Counted from the stretch's first letter, positions 1 through 7,725 are shown. The stretch: DNA of 12,131 nt from Palsa-504 sp050010815 (GCA_050010815.1 JBEKKH010000179.1:1-12131), one strand, 5' to 3'. Notes: generated by a model not told the origin, from the letters alone. Numbers and translations are program-made.

Positions 1-202
1 GAGAGCAAGCAGGGCCCGTTCCTCTTCTCCGTCGGCCTGGCGGTGGCGCCGCGGGGGCGGGGGCGCGGGGCGAGGCCGAAGCCGGGCCAGGTCGGCGGGA
101 GTGGGCGTTTGGGGGGGCTGTGACGGCACAGTACTTGTTTACCCGTTGCGAATGAGTGGTCTTTGGTGTTCATGCCGCAGCCGCGGATCAGAAAGCCCAC
201 GC
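1..202. other. Left-edge stretch without a recognisable gene
   Basis: Frame 1 is open from the left edge to a TGA at 121-123 and would give about 40 residues ending in a Gly/Arg-rich tail, so it could be the 3' end of a gene that begins outside the window. I recognise no family in it. The G-rich run around 50-120 makes all frames look open, so the open frame is weak evidence. The rest of the stretch up to the VapC-like remnant shows no coding signature I can support. Confidence 0.3.
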
Positions 203-319
203 GGCGCCCACGACCTGGTCATCGCCGCGCATGCCGCCGAGACCGGCCGCCTCGTGCTGTCCAGAGACGTTAAAGCCCGTTTCGGCGATTTGCCCGGCAT
301 CACCGCGGTGGACGCCTGA
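203..319 (+). pseudogene. PIN-domain (VapC-like) toxin, C-terminal remnant
   Basis: The translated frame reads GAHDLVIAAHAAETGR and then LVLSRDVKARFGDLPG, ending in a TGA at 317-319. This resembles the C-terminal part of VapC-type PIN-domain ribonucleases: the 'HDL.IAA.A' helix, a strand, an 'S/TRD' acidic motif, and a closing 'F..LPG' segment. Known VapC proteins are about 125-140 residues and carry several acidic metal ligands; only the last ~38 residues remain here. Upstream of 203 the frame turns into unrelated Cys/Trp/Ser-rich sequence with no start, and a possible continuation lies in another frame near 156-205, which fits truncation plus a frameshift. No VapB-like antitoxin gene was seen. 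Probably non-functional. The family call rests on motif resemblance only. Confidence 0.5.
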
Positions 320-344
320 TCAAAGCTCTCCGGGCGAGAATGCC

Positions 345-387
345 TACGGCGCGGCAACCCCGTTACTAAATTGTGGCTTTCATTTCC
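345..387 (+). repeat. Dispersed repeat, copy C (3' half)
   Basis: This copy carries the CCCCGTTACTAAATTGTGG core followed by CTTTCATTTC. The same string recurs almost exactly at about 8807-8834 (copy B), and the upstream half matches copies at about 6726-6790 (A) and 8758-8837 (B). Copy C keeps only the distal half and ends next to the ArsR-like stub that starts at 388. See the findings for the family as a whole. Confidence 0.7.
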
Positions 388-540
388 GTGCTTGAGATTC
401 AGGTCCCTCCGGACGACCGGCTCAGCGTGATCTTCGGGGCGCTGGCGGACCCGACCCGGCGGGCGAGCCTCGGCATCCGGGCTGTCCCCGGCCGTCATGA
501 TTGTGACATTTCAACGCCGTTCCCCCGGTCGGTCACTTGA
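388..540 (+). pseudogene. ArsR-family HTH repressor, N-terminal stub
   Basis: A GTG-initiated frame of 50 codons begins VLEIQVPPDDRLSVIFGALA and continues DPTRRASL. The 'FGALADPTRRA' segment is the hallmark N-terminal helix of ArsR/SmtB-family winged-helix repressors. In intact members it is followed by 'ILxxLAxGexxVxELA' and the recognition helix. Here homology stops after about 28 residues and the frame ends at a TGA at 538-540, so the DNA-binding wing is missing. Intact family members are about 100-120 residues. The downstream 541-686 stretch does not restore the domain in any frame. I read it as a broken gene directly abutting dispersed repeat copy C. No SRPBCC or arsenic-resistance partner is present. 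Confidence 0.6.
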
Positions 541-686
541 TACTCCGCGAGCGGAAGTGCACCACCACCTTCAGGAAGGCGGGGCGGCGGGCGGGCAGTG
601 CGCGTGCGGCGCGTGACGTGGCGGAGCAGGAGGCTCAGGTCAAGCGGCTGGCGGACAGCTTGCCTCCGCTGACTGATCCGTGGAGG

Positions 687-1337
687 CTATTGGCCCATGA
701 TCCGGTGTTCCCAGGACCAGGTGGCGATTTCTACCCGGTTGCGGGCGCCGAGCTTGTTCTGGATGCGGGTGATGTGGGTCTTGACCGTGCTGAGCGAGAT
801 GAACAGCTCGGCGGCGATTTCCTGGTTGGTCCGTCCTCTGGCAATGCTGCGGGCGATGTCGAGTTCTCGCTGCGAGAGCTGGTTCCCGGCTCCGTCCGCT
901 GGGCTGCGGGTCAAGGCGAGCTGCCTGAGGAGGCGGACGGTGACGGACGGGGAGATGAGGGCATCTCCGGCGGTGGCGGCGCGGACGGCTTCGATGAGCA
1001 GGGCTGGCCCGGCGTCTTTGAGCAGGAAGCCGGCCGCTCCGGCGCGCAGCGCGCCGTAGACGTACTCGTCGGTGTCGAAGGTGGTGACGATCACGACGCG
1101 GAGCGGGTCAGCGACGCCCGGGCCTGCCAGGGCACGGGTGACTTCGATGCCGTCCTGGCCGGGCATGCGGATGTCGACCAGGCATACGTCCGGCCGGAGT
1201 TTCCGGGCAAGGGCGACGGCCTGTATGCCGTCTGCGGCTTCTGCTGCCACGGTGATGCCGGGCTGGCTTTCCAGGATGAGCCGGAAGCCGCTGCGGACCA
1301 TGGCCTGGTCGTCGGCCAGCAGGACCTGGACAGTCAC
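687..1337 (-). CDS. NarL/LuxR-family two-component response regulator
   Basis: Cytoplasmic transcription regulator of 216 residues, the usual length for the NarL/DesR group. The receiver domain (about 1-120) shows the acidic pair D9-D10, the phospho-acceptor D55 in LVDIRMPG, T85/T86 in VIVTTFD, and K107 in FLLKD. A short linker follows. The C-terminal LuxR-type helix-turn-helix (about 150-212) contains LSQRELDIARSIARGRTNQE and the recognition helix SLSTVKTHI. The GTG start was chosen because the frame upstream is Arg/Pro-rich shadow sequence and because this start gives a four-base GTGA overlap with the stop of the kinase gene, typical of translational coupling. All key residues are present, so it should be functional. 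The likely target is the divergent ABC exporter operon and/or its own operon through the shared control region near 2486-2641 (inference). Confidence 0.95.
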   Translation of the reverse strand: MTVQVLLADDQAMVRSGFRLILESQPGITVAAEAADGIQAVALARKLRPDVCLVDIRMPGQDGIEVTRALAGPGVADPLRVVIVTTFDTDEYVYGALRAGAAGFLLKDAGPALLIEAVRAATAGDALISPSVTVRLLRQLALTRSPADGAGNQLSQRELDIARSIARGRTNQEIAAELFISLSTVKTHITRIQNKLGARNRVEIATWSWEHRIMGQ

Positions 1338-2485
1338 GGCCGGCCGGGTGCGGGGACGGGCAGGGAGGCCTGGACCGCCCAGCCTGCGCCGGGCAGCGGG
1401 CCGGCGCAGAGCTTGCCGCCGAGCGCCTCCACGCGTTCGGCCATTCCGACCAGCCCGTAGCCGCCACCGGGGCGGTGGTGACGGGCGGCGGGGGCGTCGT
1501 CGGTGACCTCGACCATGAGCTGCTGGGGGTCGTGGGTGACGGTGACGACGACCGAGCGGGCGCCGGGTGCGTGGCGGGCGATGTTGGTCAGCGCCTCCTG
1601 GACGATCCGGTAGACGGTGCTGGCCACTTCGGGCGGCCAGTCGGGGTCCGGCGTGCTCGCGGGCAGCCGCAGGTCGACCGGCGGCCCGTGCTCGGCGAAC
1701 CGCTGAATGAGCTGGCTGATCGGTTCGGGCGGCGGGCCTGATGCGGTGTCGTCGGGGTCTCGTATCAGCCCGACGAGCTGGCGGATGGCGGCCAGCGTGC
1801 CGGTGCCGGCGGTCTCGATGCTGTCCAGCGCGGACAGCAGCATGCCGGGGTGGTCTTGTCCGGCGAACCGGGCGGCCTGGGCCTGCACGACAATGCCGAT
1901 GACGTGGTGGGCGACGATGTCGTGCAGTTCCCTGGCCAGGTCGAGGCGCTCCTCGCGGCGTGCTGTCTCCAGCGCCTGGCGGTGCAGGAAGTCGAGATAG
2001 CGGAGATAGAGGCCGACGGCGAGCGCGGCGGACCAGGCAGTAACCCCGGCCAGCGCCCACAGCACACGGTGGTCGAACAAGCCGTCAGGCCCGGCGGTCT
2101 CGCTTACCCCGATCACGAGCGTCCCGGCAACCCCGATGATGGCGGCCGTCCGCAGCGGCAGCATCCGCACTGCCGCGGCACCGATCACGAGCAGGCCGGC
2201 GAGCCCGCCGCCGAACAGCGGCCCCTGAGGGATAGCGCCCAGGGCGACCGCGAGCCCGGTCAGCGCGAACAGGATCAGGCCAGCTGCCGCCGCCCGTGCC
2301 CGGTTTCGTCCGCGCAGCAGGGCGCTCGCGCAGAGCACCACCCCGACGCCGAGACCGAACGGCCAGCCCTTGTCCGTTCTGGCGGTCAGCAGCGCGCTGA
2401 GCGCGATCGCCGTGGCCATCGCCACGCCCAGCGCGACATCGACCCCGATCCCGGCCCGCAAGGCCAGCCGCTTGAGCACGTCCAT
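1334..2485 (-). CDS. DesK/NarX-type sensor histidine kinase
   Basis: Membrane sensor kinase of 383 residues and first gene of a two-gene operon with the response regulator. The N-terminal half (about 12-165) contains roughly five to six hydrophobic segments with very short loops, so there is no large extracellular sensor domain; this class often senses membrane or envelope state. It is followed by the HisKA_3 dimerisation helix with H188 in ARELHDIVAHHV, the phosphorylation site. The HATPase domain has an N box at about 293-302 (YRIVQEALTN) and a G box at 340-348 (GGGYGLVGM). The ATG start is followed by MDVLKRLALRAG, a short cytoplasmic leader before the first membrane helix. The gene is divergently transcribed from an FtsX-type exporter, a common arrangement where the pair senses a drug or peptide and induces its export. 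The ligand cannot be read from the sequence. Confidence 0.95.
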   Translation of the reverse strand: MDVLKRLALRAGIGVDVALGVAMATAIALSALLTARTDKGWPFGLGVGVVLCASALLRGRNRARAAAAGLILFALTGLAVALGAIPQGPLFGGGLAGLLVIGAAAVRMLPLRTAAIIGVAGTLVIGVSETAGPDGLFDHRVLWALAGVTAWSAALAVGLYLRYLDFLHRQALETARREERLDLARELHDIVAHHVIGIVVQAQAARFAGQDHPGMLLSALDSIETAGTGTLAAIRQLVGLIRDPDDTASGPPPEPISQLIQRFAEHGPPVDLRLPASTPDPDWPPEVASTVYRIVQEALTNIARHAPGARSVVVTVTHDPQQLMVEVTDDAPAARHHRPGGGYGLVGMAERVEALGGKLCAGPLPGAGWAVQASLPVPAPGRP

Positions 2486-2641
2486 GCCGCCAGGTTACGG
2501 CGGTGCCACCTCGGCGGTGCCGGCCGAAAGTACGAATCCGACCAGGAAAGAAGCAGACTTCCGGCCGATACCGCGGCGCGGCTTGGTCCCGCCAGGGTTG
2601 AGTGCATGATCGAGCACCCGCCAGGCACCAGAGCGGAACTG
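2486..2641. promoter_or_regulatory. Divergent control region between sensor kinase and ABC exporter
   Basis: This ~156-nt gap separates two divergent operons and must hold both promoters. Two arrangements are visible. One is an imperfect inverted repeat, CGGCCGAAAGT at 2521-2531 and ACTTCCGGCCG at 2557-2567 (10 of 11 positions complementary, 25-nt spacer). The other is a direct repeat of CGGCGGTGCC at 2498-2507 and 2512-2521. Either could be a binding site for the dimeric response regulator, but such repeats also arise by chance in GC-rich DNA. I could not place a convincing -10/-35 pair. An upstream in-frame ATG at 2606 could extend the ATPase into this region. Confidence 0.4.
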
Positions 2642-3403
2642 ATGAGACAGCAGAGCATGCCCGCCGTCGGCTCTGAGCTGATCCGGCTGGACGGCGTGAC
2701 CAAAAGGTACGACAACGGAGCGGCGCCCGCGATCGCCGACGTCAGCCTGGCGGTCAGCGCGGGCGAGGCGGTCGCGATCATGGGGCCGTCAGGCAGCGGC
2801 AAGTCGACGCTGCTCAACCTCATCGCGGCGATGGACAAGCCGACCAGCGGCGCGGTCCGGGTCGGCGAGGAACGCGTGGACATGCTGTCCGAGACCGCCG
2901 CCGCCCGATTCCGGCGCCGCCGGATCGGGATGATCTTCCAGTTCTTCAACTTGCTCGATGACATGACGGTCATCGACAACGTGCTGCTGCCGGCCCAGCT
3001 CGCCGGGGCGCGAGGCGCTGTGGCGCGGCAGCGCGCCGGGGAACTGCTGGTCACGCTGCGGATCGCGCACCGCCGCGACGCATACCCGGCGCGGCTGTCC
3101 GGCGGGGAACGGCAGCGAGTGGCGATCGCCCGGGCGCTGATCAACAAACCCGCGGTGCTGCTCGCCGATGAGCCGACCGGCGCCGTCGACTCCGCCACCG
3201 GAGAGGAGATCGGCGCACTGCTGCTGGAGCTCAACGCCGCCGGGCATACGCTGATCATGGTCACCCACAACCCGGACCTAGCGGCCAGGTACACGCACCG
3301 GGTCATCGCGATCGCTGACGGCCGGGTCGCTTCGGACTCCCGCCGACCGGGCCGGACACCGCCGCTGAACCCCCCGGAGGCTTCGCAGGGAGCATGGCGG
3401 TGA
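2642..3403 (+). CDS. ABC transporter ATP-binding protein (MacB/LolD type)
   Basis: Cytoplasmic ATPase of 253 residues that would energise the FtsX-type permease encoded next. Visible motifs are Walker A GPSGSGKST (48-56), Q-loop Q100 in MIFQFFNLL, ABC signature LSGGERQR (152-159), Walker B VLLADEP (172-178) and the H-loop H209 in MVTHN. The QFFNLL stretch after the Q-loop is typical of the MacB/LolD/FtsE group. In-frame ATG codons occur at 2606, 2642 and 2657; 2642 is preferred because AGAGCGG lies a few bases upstream, but the start is not certain. The gene ends inside the permease gene (10-nt overlap), implying one operon and coupled translation. The ~25-residue Pro/Arg-rich C-terminal tail beyond the domain has no recognisable motif. 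Confidence 0.94.
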   Translation: MRQQSMPAVGSELIRLDGVTKRYDNGAAPAIADVSLAVSAGEAVAIMGPSGSGKSTLLNLIAAMDKPTSGAVRVGEERVDMLSETAAARFRRRRIGMIFQFFNLLDDMTVIDNVLLPAQLAGARGAVARQRAGELLVTLRIAHRRDAYPARLSGGERQRVAIARALINKPAVLLADEPTGAVDSATGEEIGALLLELNAAGHTLIMVTHNPDLAARYTHRVIAIADGRVASDSRRPGRTPPLNPPEASQGAWR

Positions 3404-5733
3404 GCGCGGTCCTCCCGGCGGCTCGCAGCGGAATCGGCGGCCGCAAGCTACAGGCCGGGATCATCGCTGTCGTGGTGCTCGCGGCCACCGCCACCTCGGT
3501 GGTCGCACTCGGCTTGCTTGCCAACGCGCACGGCCCGTTCGACCGCGCGTTCGCGCGGCAAAACGGCGCAGACGTCACCGCGGTCGTGGATCCGTCGGTC
3601 GCCACCCCGCCGGAGATCGCGGCGACGACCCGGCTTTCCGGGGTGACCGCCGCCGCGGGACCGTACTCCGGCGTCTCGATCGCCGCGCAGGTCACGGTGC
3701 CCGGGGTGACGGGCTCGTCGCCGGATTCGCTGCGGCTTGTGGGCCGCTCCTCGCCGGGTGGACCGGTGGATGACCTCACGCTGGACCAGGGCAACTGGCC
3801 GGCCGGCGACGGGCAGATCGTGATGGCCCGCGGCGACGGCGTGTTCACCGGATCGACCGTCACGGTCGGGTCGCAGAAGCTGGCCGTGGTCGGGATCGCG
3901 GACTCGGTTACCGGCACCGCGGATGGCTGGGTGCTTCCCTCGGAGGTCGCCGCGCTGGCTGGGCGGGCGGATCCGGCACAGCCGCAGATGCTGTACCGGT
4001 TCGCTAACGCGGGCGGCACGCCGGCGATCACTGCCGACATCGCGGAGCTGCGCGCCGCGCTGCCCCGAGGGGCGCTGCTGAACGCCGTGTCCTACCTGGG
4101 CGTGCGCCAGTCCGAGGAGAGCAACATCGCGCCCTGGGTGCCGTTCATCATCGCGTTCGGCGTGATCGCGCTGGTGATCTCGGTGCTGATCGTGGTCAAC
4201 GTGGTCAGTGGCGCGGTGACGGCGGGGACGACCAGGATCGGCGTGCTGAAGTCCATCGGCTTCACCCCGGCGCAGGTAGTGGCCTCGTATGTGCTGCTGG
4301 TCGCGATGCCCGCGCTGGCCGGCTGTGCAGGCGGAGCCGTGGCCGGAAACCTGCTGGCGCTACCCCTGCTCACAGCGAACGCGCATGTATACCAGGTGGG
4401 CACGCTCAGCGTCCCCTACTGGGTCGACGTCGCGGTGCCGCTGGCCGCGCTTGCGCTGACCGTGGCCGGCGCCGTGCCGTCGGCGCTGCGCGCCGGGCGG
4501 ATGAGCGCGATCCAGGCGATAGCGAGCGGCAGGGCGCCGCGGTCGTCGCACGGATATCTCGCGCACCGGATGCTTGCGCGGATTAATTCGCTGCCCCGGG
4601 CGGTCACCCTCGGGCTGGCGGCCCCGTTCGCCCGTCCGGCCCGGACCATGATGACCGTGGTCGCCATCCTGTTCGGCGCGGCCGCGGTGACGTTCGGCGC
4701 CGGGCTGGTGATCTCGCTGGACCGGGTCGTGCAGGACAACCCGGATACGGCCCTTCCGGTGTATGTGTCGCTCAACCAGGCCAGCCGGGGACAGCCCGCG
4801 ATGACCGCGGCGCAACAGCACTCTGTGGCCTCGGTGCTGGCAGCCCAGCGGGGCACGCTGCACTACCTCACGGAAACCGACGACAACTTGAGCCTGCCCG
4901 GGCTCAGCGATTCGGCGTCAGTCACCGCCTACGGCGGCGGCAACCCAGCCTGGAGCGGCTACGCGCTGATCTCCGGCCGCTGGTACTCCGGTTCTCCTGG
5001 TGCGGCCGAGGCCGACGTGAACACGCTGTTCCTTACCGATACCGGCACCTCGGTCGGCTCGGCGTACGCTCTCGGCTCCGGCAGTCACCGGGTCACCGTG
5101 CGGATCGTCGGCGAGGTGTTCGATCCCGGCAAGAACCTGGACATGTACATAAGCCCCGCCACGCTGGTCGCGATCGACCCCAGCACCACCGAGCCGCAGC
5201 AGTACGACGTGGCGGTCCAGCCAGGCACCAGCCCGCCGGCCTATGCCAACACCGTGTCCTCGGCACTGGGCCGCTCGTACCAGGCCTATACGTCCAACGG
5301 CAGCAAGACGCTGACCGCGGTACTCGCCCTGATCGCGATGCTGACCATCCTGATCATGGCGGTCGCCGGGCTTGGCGTGCTGAACACGGTCGCGCTGCAG
5401 ATCCGGGAACGAGCACACGATATCGGGGTGTTCAAGTCGATCGGCATGACCCCGCGGCAGACCCTCGCGATGATCGTGTGCTCGGTCGCCTTCACCGGGC
5501 TCATCGCAGGGATCGTCGCGATCCCCGCCGGGGTGTACCTGCATCACGGTGTGGTGCCGGTCATGGCGCACGCCGCCAACTCCGGCTACCCGCCGTCGCT
5601 GATCTCGGTGTACGCCCTGTGGCAGCTTGTCCTGCTCGCGCTGGCCGGCCTGGTCATCGCAGTCGTTGGCGCGCTCGGTCCGGCCGGCTGGGCGGCGCGC
5701 ACCCGCACCGCCTTCGCCCTCCGCGCTGAGTGA
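3394..5733 (+). CDS. FtsX-family ABC transporter permease (two FtsX repeats)
   Basis: Integral membrane protein of 779 residues with duplicated FtsX architecture, the usual ~750-850 residue form in actinobacteria. Predicted membrane segments are about 20-43, 246-272, 295-325, 344-366, 417-442, 640-665, 690-715 and 735-765. Two extracytoplasmic domains lie at about 44-240 and 443-635. The cytoplasmic coupling motif appears in both halves: RIGVLKSIGFTPAQV (about 280-295) and HDIGVFKSIGMTPRQT. The ATG start overlaps the ATPase gene and is preceded by AGGGA. With the ATPase it forms a MacB-like mechanotransmission or export complex. Regulation by the divergent two-component pair is likely. The substrate is unknown; antimicrobial peptides, lipids or lipoproteins are possible from family knowledge. 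Confidence 0.94.
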   Translation: MAVSAVLPAARSGIGGRKLQAGIIAVVVLAATATSVVALGLLANAHGPFDRAFARQNGADVTAVVDPSVATPPEIAATTRLSGVTAAAGPYSGVSIAAQVTVPGVTGSSPDSLRLVGRSSPGGPVDDLTLDQGNWPAGDGQIVMARGDGVFTGSTVTVGSQKLAVVGIADSVTGTADGWVLPSEVAALAGRADPAQPQMLYRFANAGGTPAITADIAELRAALPRGALLNAVSYLGVRQSEESNIAPWVPFIIAFGVIALVISVLIVVNVVSGAVTAGTTRIGVLKSIGFTPAQVVASYVLLVAMPALAGCAGGAVAGNLLALPLLTANAHVYQVGTLSVPYWVDVAVPLAALALTVAGAVPSALRAGRMSAIQAIASGRAPRSSHGYLAHRMLARINSLPRAVTLGLAAPFARPARTMMTVVAILFGAAAVTFGAGLVISLDRVVQDNPDTALPVYVSLNQASRGQPAMTAAQQHSVASVLAAQRGTLHYLTETDDNLSLPGLSDSASVTAYGGGNPAWSGYALISGRWYSGSPGAAEADVNTLFLTDTGTSVGSAYALGSGSHRVTVRIVGEVFDPGKNLDMYISPATLVAIDPSTTEPQQYDVAVQPGTSPPAYANTVSSALGRSYQAYTSNGSKTLTAVLALIAMLTILIMAVAGLGVLNTVALQIRERAHDIGVFKSIGMTPRQTLAMIVCSVAFTGLIAGIVAIPAGVYLHHGVVPVMAHAANSGYPPSLISVYALWQLVLLALAGLVIAVVGALGPAGWAARTRTAFALRAE

Positions 5734-5973
5734 GGCCGTAGCGTAGCGAGGCACCGCGCACCCGCCAGATGGACAGCCCTTCATGCGGGATCGCCTGCCG
5801 CCTGGGCAATCCGGCGTATCTGCAGTGCTTCGCAGATGAACTCCCGGCCGCCTCGGTGGGGGAGGCGGTCGCGGACGTGGCCATCAAAAGCGAGGCGTTC
5901 ATCCGCGGCCGGGCGATGGCCGAGCGACCGCGCCCGGGCGGCAGCGGGCGTGGATTGATTCGAACCTGGAGTT

Positions 5974-6231
5974 ATGGCCGCCCACCGCCTGCTGTCCATC
6001 GCGCTGGCCCTGATCGGCTCTCCGCGCCTCGCGGTGCTGGACGAGATGACCACGGGCCTGGACCCCCAGGCACGGCACGAGACCTGGGAGGTGATCGAGT
6101 CGGTGCGCGAACGGGACGTGACTACCCTCCTGATGGGCCCATTTCAAGGGAGAAGCCGAGCGGCTGTGCGACCGCATGGCTGACTTTCATTGCCGCCGGG
6201 GCGTGGTCGCTGGTCGGCAGGAGATTGGCCT
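5974..6231 (+). pseudogene. DrrA-like ABC transporter ATPase, C-terminal relic with frameshift
   Basis: The first frame contains LSIALALIGSPRLAVLDEM and TTGLDPQARHETWEVIESV. This is the segment around the ABC signature, Walker B and D-loop of the DrrA/CcmA-type drug-export ATPases, where the usual text is 'LSIALALIGNPxLxxLDEPTTGLDPxxR'. Walker A and everything N-terminal are missing, and an in-frame stop lies just upstream (5956-5958). Near 6133-6139 homology moves by one base into another frame, which continues HFKGEAERLCDRMAD and then FHCRRGVVAGRQEI, matching the family's 'HxMEEAExLCDRVAxxxxGxVVAxGTPxEI'. The gene is therefore truncated and frameshifted, and cannot make an active ATPase. 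No DrrB-type permease follows. It lies downstream of the intact exporter but belongs to a different ABC family. Confidence 0.78.
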
Positions 6232-6421
6232 CGGCCAGCGTCGCGCTGTGCCGCTACCCGGAGTCTGCCTGGCATGCCTGCCCGCAGGCCTTGCTTCATC
6301 GGTCGCCGCCGGTGCGCCGCCCAGCTGCTGCGATCAGGGACGGATATAACGCGGCATGACAGGGAAATCGACCGCCTAACGCGGATTTCCGCTCCGGTAC
6401 GGCATAGCGCGTCGTACTGCG

Positions 6422-6459
6422 CCGGCCAGGCCATGCCGCCGGCGGCATGGCCTGGCCGG
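6422..6459. repeat. Perfect 38-bp palindrome
   Basis: The 19-base arm CCGGCCAGGCCATGCCGCC is followed immediately by its exact reverse complement, with the centre between 6440 and 6441 and no loop. As RNA it would form a very stable hairpin. It is followed by a second small stem (6461-6475) and then TCTCTTT, so a bidirectional terminator is one reading. Other readings are a protein-binding palindrome or a recombination remnant. Confidence 0.85.
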
Positions 6460-6670
6460 TACCTGAAGGGCAGGTCTCTTTCCGGGCCGTGATCCCCAGC
6501 CGCATGTGCGCGGATCAGTCCAGGAGCTGCCTGCAATCCGGCCTCCGGTAGCAGGTCCGCCAAGTGGTGCAGCCACTCACGTATCGCGCTCATGCATCTG
6601 GTGTAGGCCCGGCAGCCCTCCGATGGCGGGCGCGCAATGCCGCGGCCTGGCTGTCTCTCCTGTCAGTTTT

Positions 6671-6720
6671 CTGCCCAGCCAGGCGGGCAGTAGCCACCCG
6701 CCTATCGCTTACCGGGTGGC
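6671..6720. other. Two adjacent hairpins upstream of repeat A
   Basis: Hairpin 1 pairs CTGCCC (6671-6676) with GGGCAG (6685-6690) around an 8-nt loop. Hairpin 2 pairs GCCACCCG (6693-6700) with CGGGTGGC (6713-6720) around a 12-nt loop. Only two bases separate them, and dispersed repeat copy A starts six bases later. They may be part of a transcribed leader of the AraC gene or of a decayed element; no riboswitch family was recognised. Confidence 0.5.
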
Positions 6721-6725
6721 ACGGT

Positions 6726-6790
6726 TGCCGGTTTCCCTGGTCAGGCGGCATAGGATGCGCAACGGCGCAGGGAACCCCGTTACGGGATTG
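6726..6790 (+). repeat. Dispersed repeat, copy A
   Basis: Begins TGCCGGTTTCCCTGG and TCAGGCGGCATAGGATGCG, then CAACGGCGCAGG and ACCCCGTTAC. It matches copy B at 8758 onward almost base for base over the first ~40 nt, and its CGGCGCAGG-AACCCCGTTAC portion matches copy C near 345-366. It contains a TGCGC-AACG-GCGCA stem-loop and a TAGGAT hexamer at 6751-6756 that resembles an actinobacterial -10 element. TTGCCG at 6725-6730 would be a poorly spaced (20 nt) -35, so a promoter role for the AraC gene at 6847 is possible but weak. Confidence 0.75.
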
Positions 6791-6846
6791 AGGCATTAAC
6801 TGCCTGTGCGGTAGCCACGCCGGGCAACCACATAGGGTTGCGCAGA

Positions 6847-7669
6847 ATGTCCATTACGGTTACTTGCATGTGGCGGCGCGTCAGCCTAGCGGGCGAGGTT
6901 CTGGACCTGATGCATACGCGCATCACCGCGCGATACGCGCCGCATCTGCACGAGCAGTTCGCTATTGGCGTGTGCGTGACGGGCACCGAGATGATCCGCT
7001 ACCACAGGGCGGTGCATCCCGCGGGACCTGGCAGCGTGGTTGTCCTCGATCCGGACGAGCCGCACGACGGTGGTCCGGGCGATCCTTCGGGATTCGTTTA
7101 CCGGGTCATATATCCCGGCATGAGCCTTCTGGCCGACGGGTCTGGCCGCGTTCCGCGGTTCGCCGAACCAATCATCGGCGATCCGGCGCTGGCGAACAGG
7201 CTGTGCCGCCTGCACGCGGCGCTGTGCGAGGGCACCGAGTCGCTTGAGGCGGAGTCCTGGGTTTCGTGGCTGCTTGGCGAACTGATGCTGCGCCAAGCCT
7301 CCCGCTCCCGGCTGGACGGGTCCGGTTCCGGTGACCGCGCATCCGGCGCGGCTGCCCGCCTCGTGATGGACCGGCTGGGCGATGAACTGGCCTGCCCGCC
7401 TTCGCTCGCGGAGATAGCACTGGAGACGGGGGTTGTCGCGTTATCAACTGATTCGGGCGTTCAGGTCCGAGGTCGGTATGCCCCCTTATGCCTGGCTGGC
7501 GCAGCACCGGGTGGCCCGTGCGAGAGCGCTGCTCGATCGCGGGCACGGGCTGGCCGAGACCGCCGCCCTGACCGGGTTCGCCGATCAGGCGCACTTGACC
7601 CGCTGGTTCAGGCGAGTCGTCGGGATCACGCCCGGCGCCTACCGCAACAGCGTTCAAGACACCCGCTGA
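6847..7669 (+). pseudogene. AraC-family transcriptional regulator, frameshifted at a G5 run
   Basis: The first ~193 codons encode an AraC-type ligand-binding cupin domain (YAPHLHEQFAIGVCVTGTE, then GSVVVLDPDEPHDGG) and the first helix of the DNA-binding domain (SLAEIALETG). At the GGGGG run 7428-7432 the frame slips. Removing one G restores GLSRYQLIRAFRSEVGMPPY, then ALTGFADQAHLTRWFRRVVG and ITPGAYRN, the two canonical HTH motifs, ending at TGA 7667-7669. The repaired protein would be about 273 residues, normal for the family. As written, the N-terminal half stays open through the EamA permease gene, giving an apparent ~603-residue fusion. ATG 6847 is the chosen start; 6868 is an alternative, and no strong ribosome site precedes either. 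The regulator probably controls the permease. The frameshift may be real or a homopolymer sequencing error. Confidence 0.85.
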
Positions 7670-7725
7670 TGGTGCCGGCCAGACTCGCGTGCGCGGGGAT
7701 GGAGCCTGCGGAATGCGAGGTCCGA

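Larger units (their letters stand above)
6232..6846. other. Gene-poor, hairpin-rich stretch upstream of the AraC gene
   Basis: About 615 nt with no open frame that I recognise on either strand; short frames here lack family motifs and good starts. It holds a perfect 38-bp palindrome (6422-6459), an ACCTG-AAGGG-CAGGT stem-loop directly after it (6461-6475), two hairpins at 6671-6690 and 6693-6720, and dispersed repeat copy A (6726-6790). A weaker pair GGAAATC/GATTTCC frames 6363-6389. The DrrA-like frame stays open until a TAA at 6347-6349, but without family similarity past about 6231. Confidence 0.5.

Noticed and set aside
537..1460. 307-codon plus-strand open frame
   Set aside because: It lies antisense to the response regulator and kinase genes, whose motifs are complete; its own translation is Gly/Asp/Arg-rich with no family signature.
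5951..5970. GGTTCGAATC on the minus strand, like the T-loop of a tRNA
   Set aside because: The flanks do not form a T-stem and no acceptor, D or anticodon arm could be found nearby, so it is neither a tRNA nor a clear attachment site.
6144..6593. Minus-strand 149-codon open frame starting MSAIREWLHHLADLLPEAG
   Set aside because: The beginning looks protein-like, but the frame soon runs through the 38-bp palindrome and across the DrrA-like relic, with no recognised family or ribosome site.
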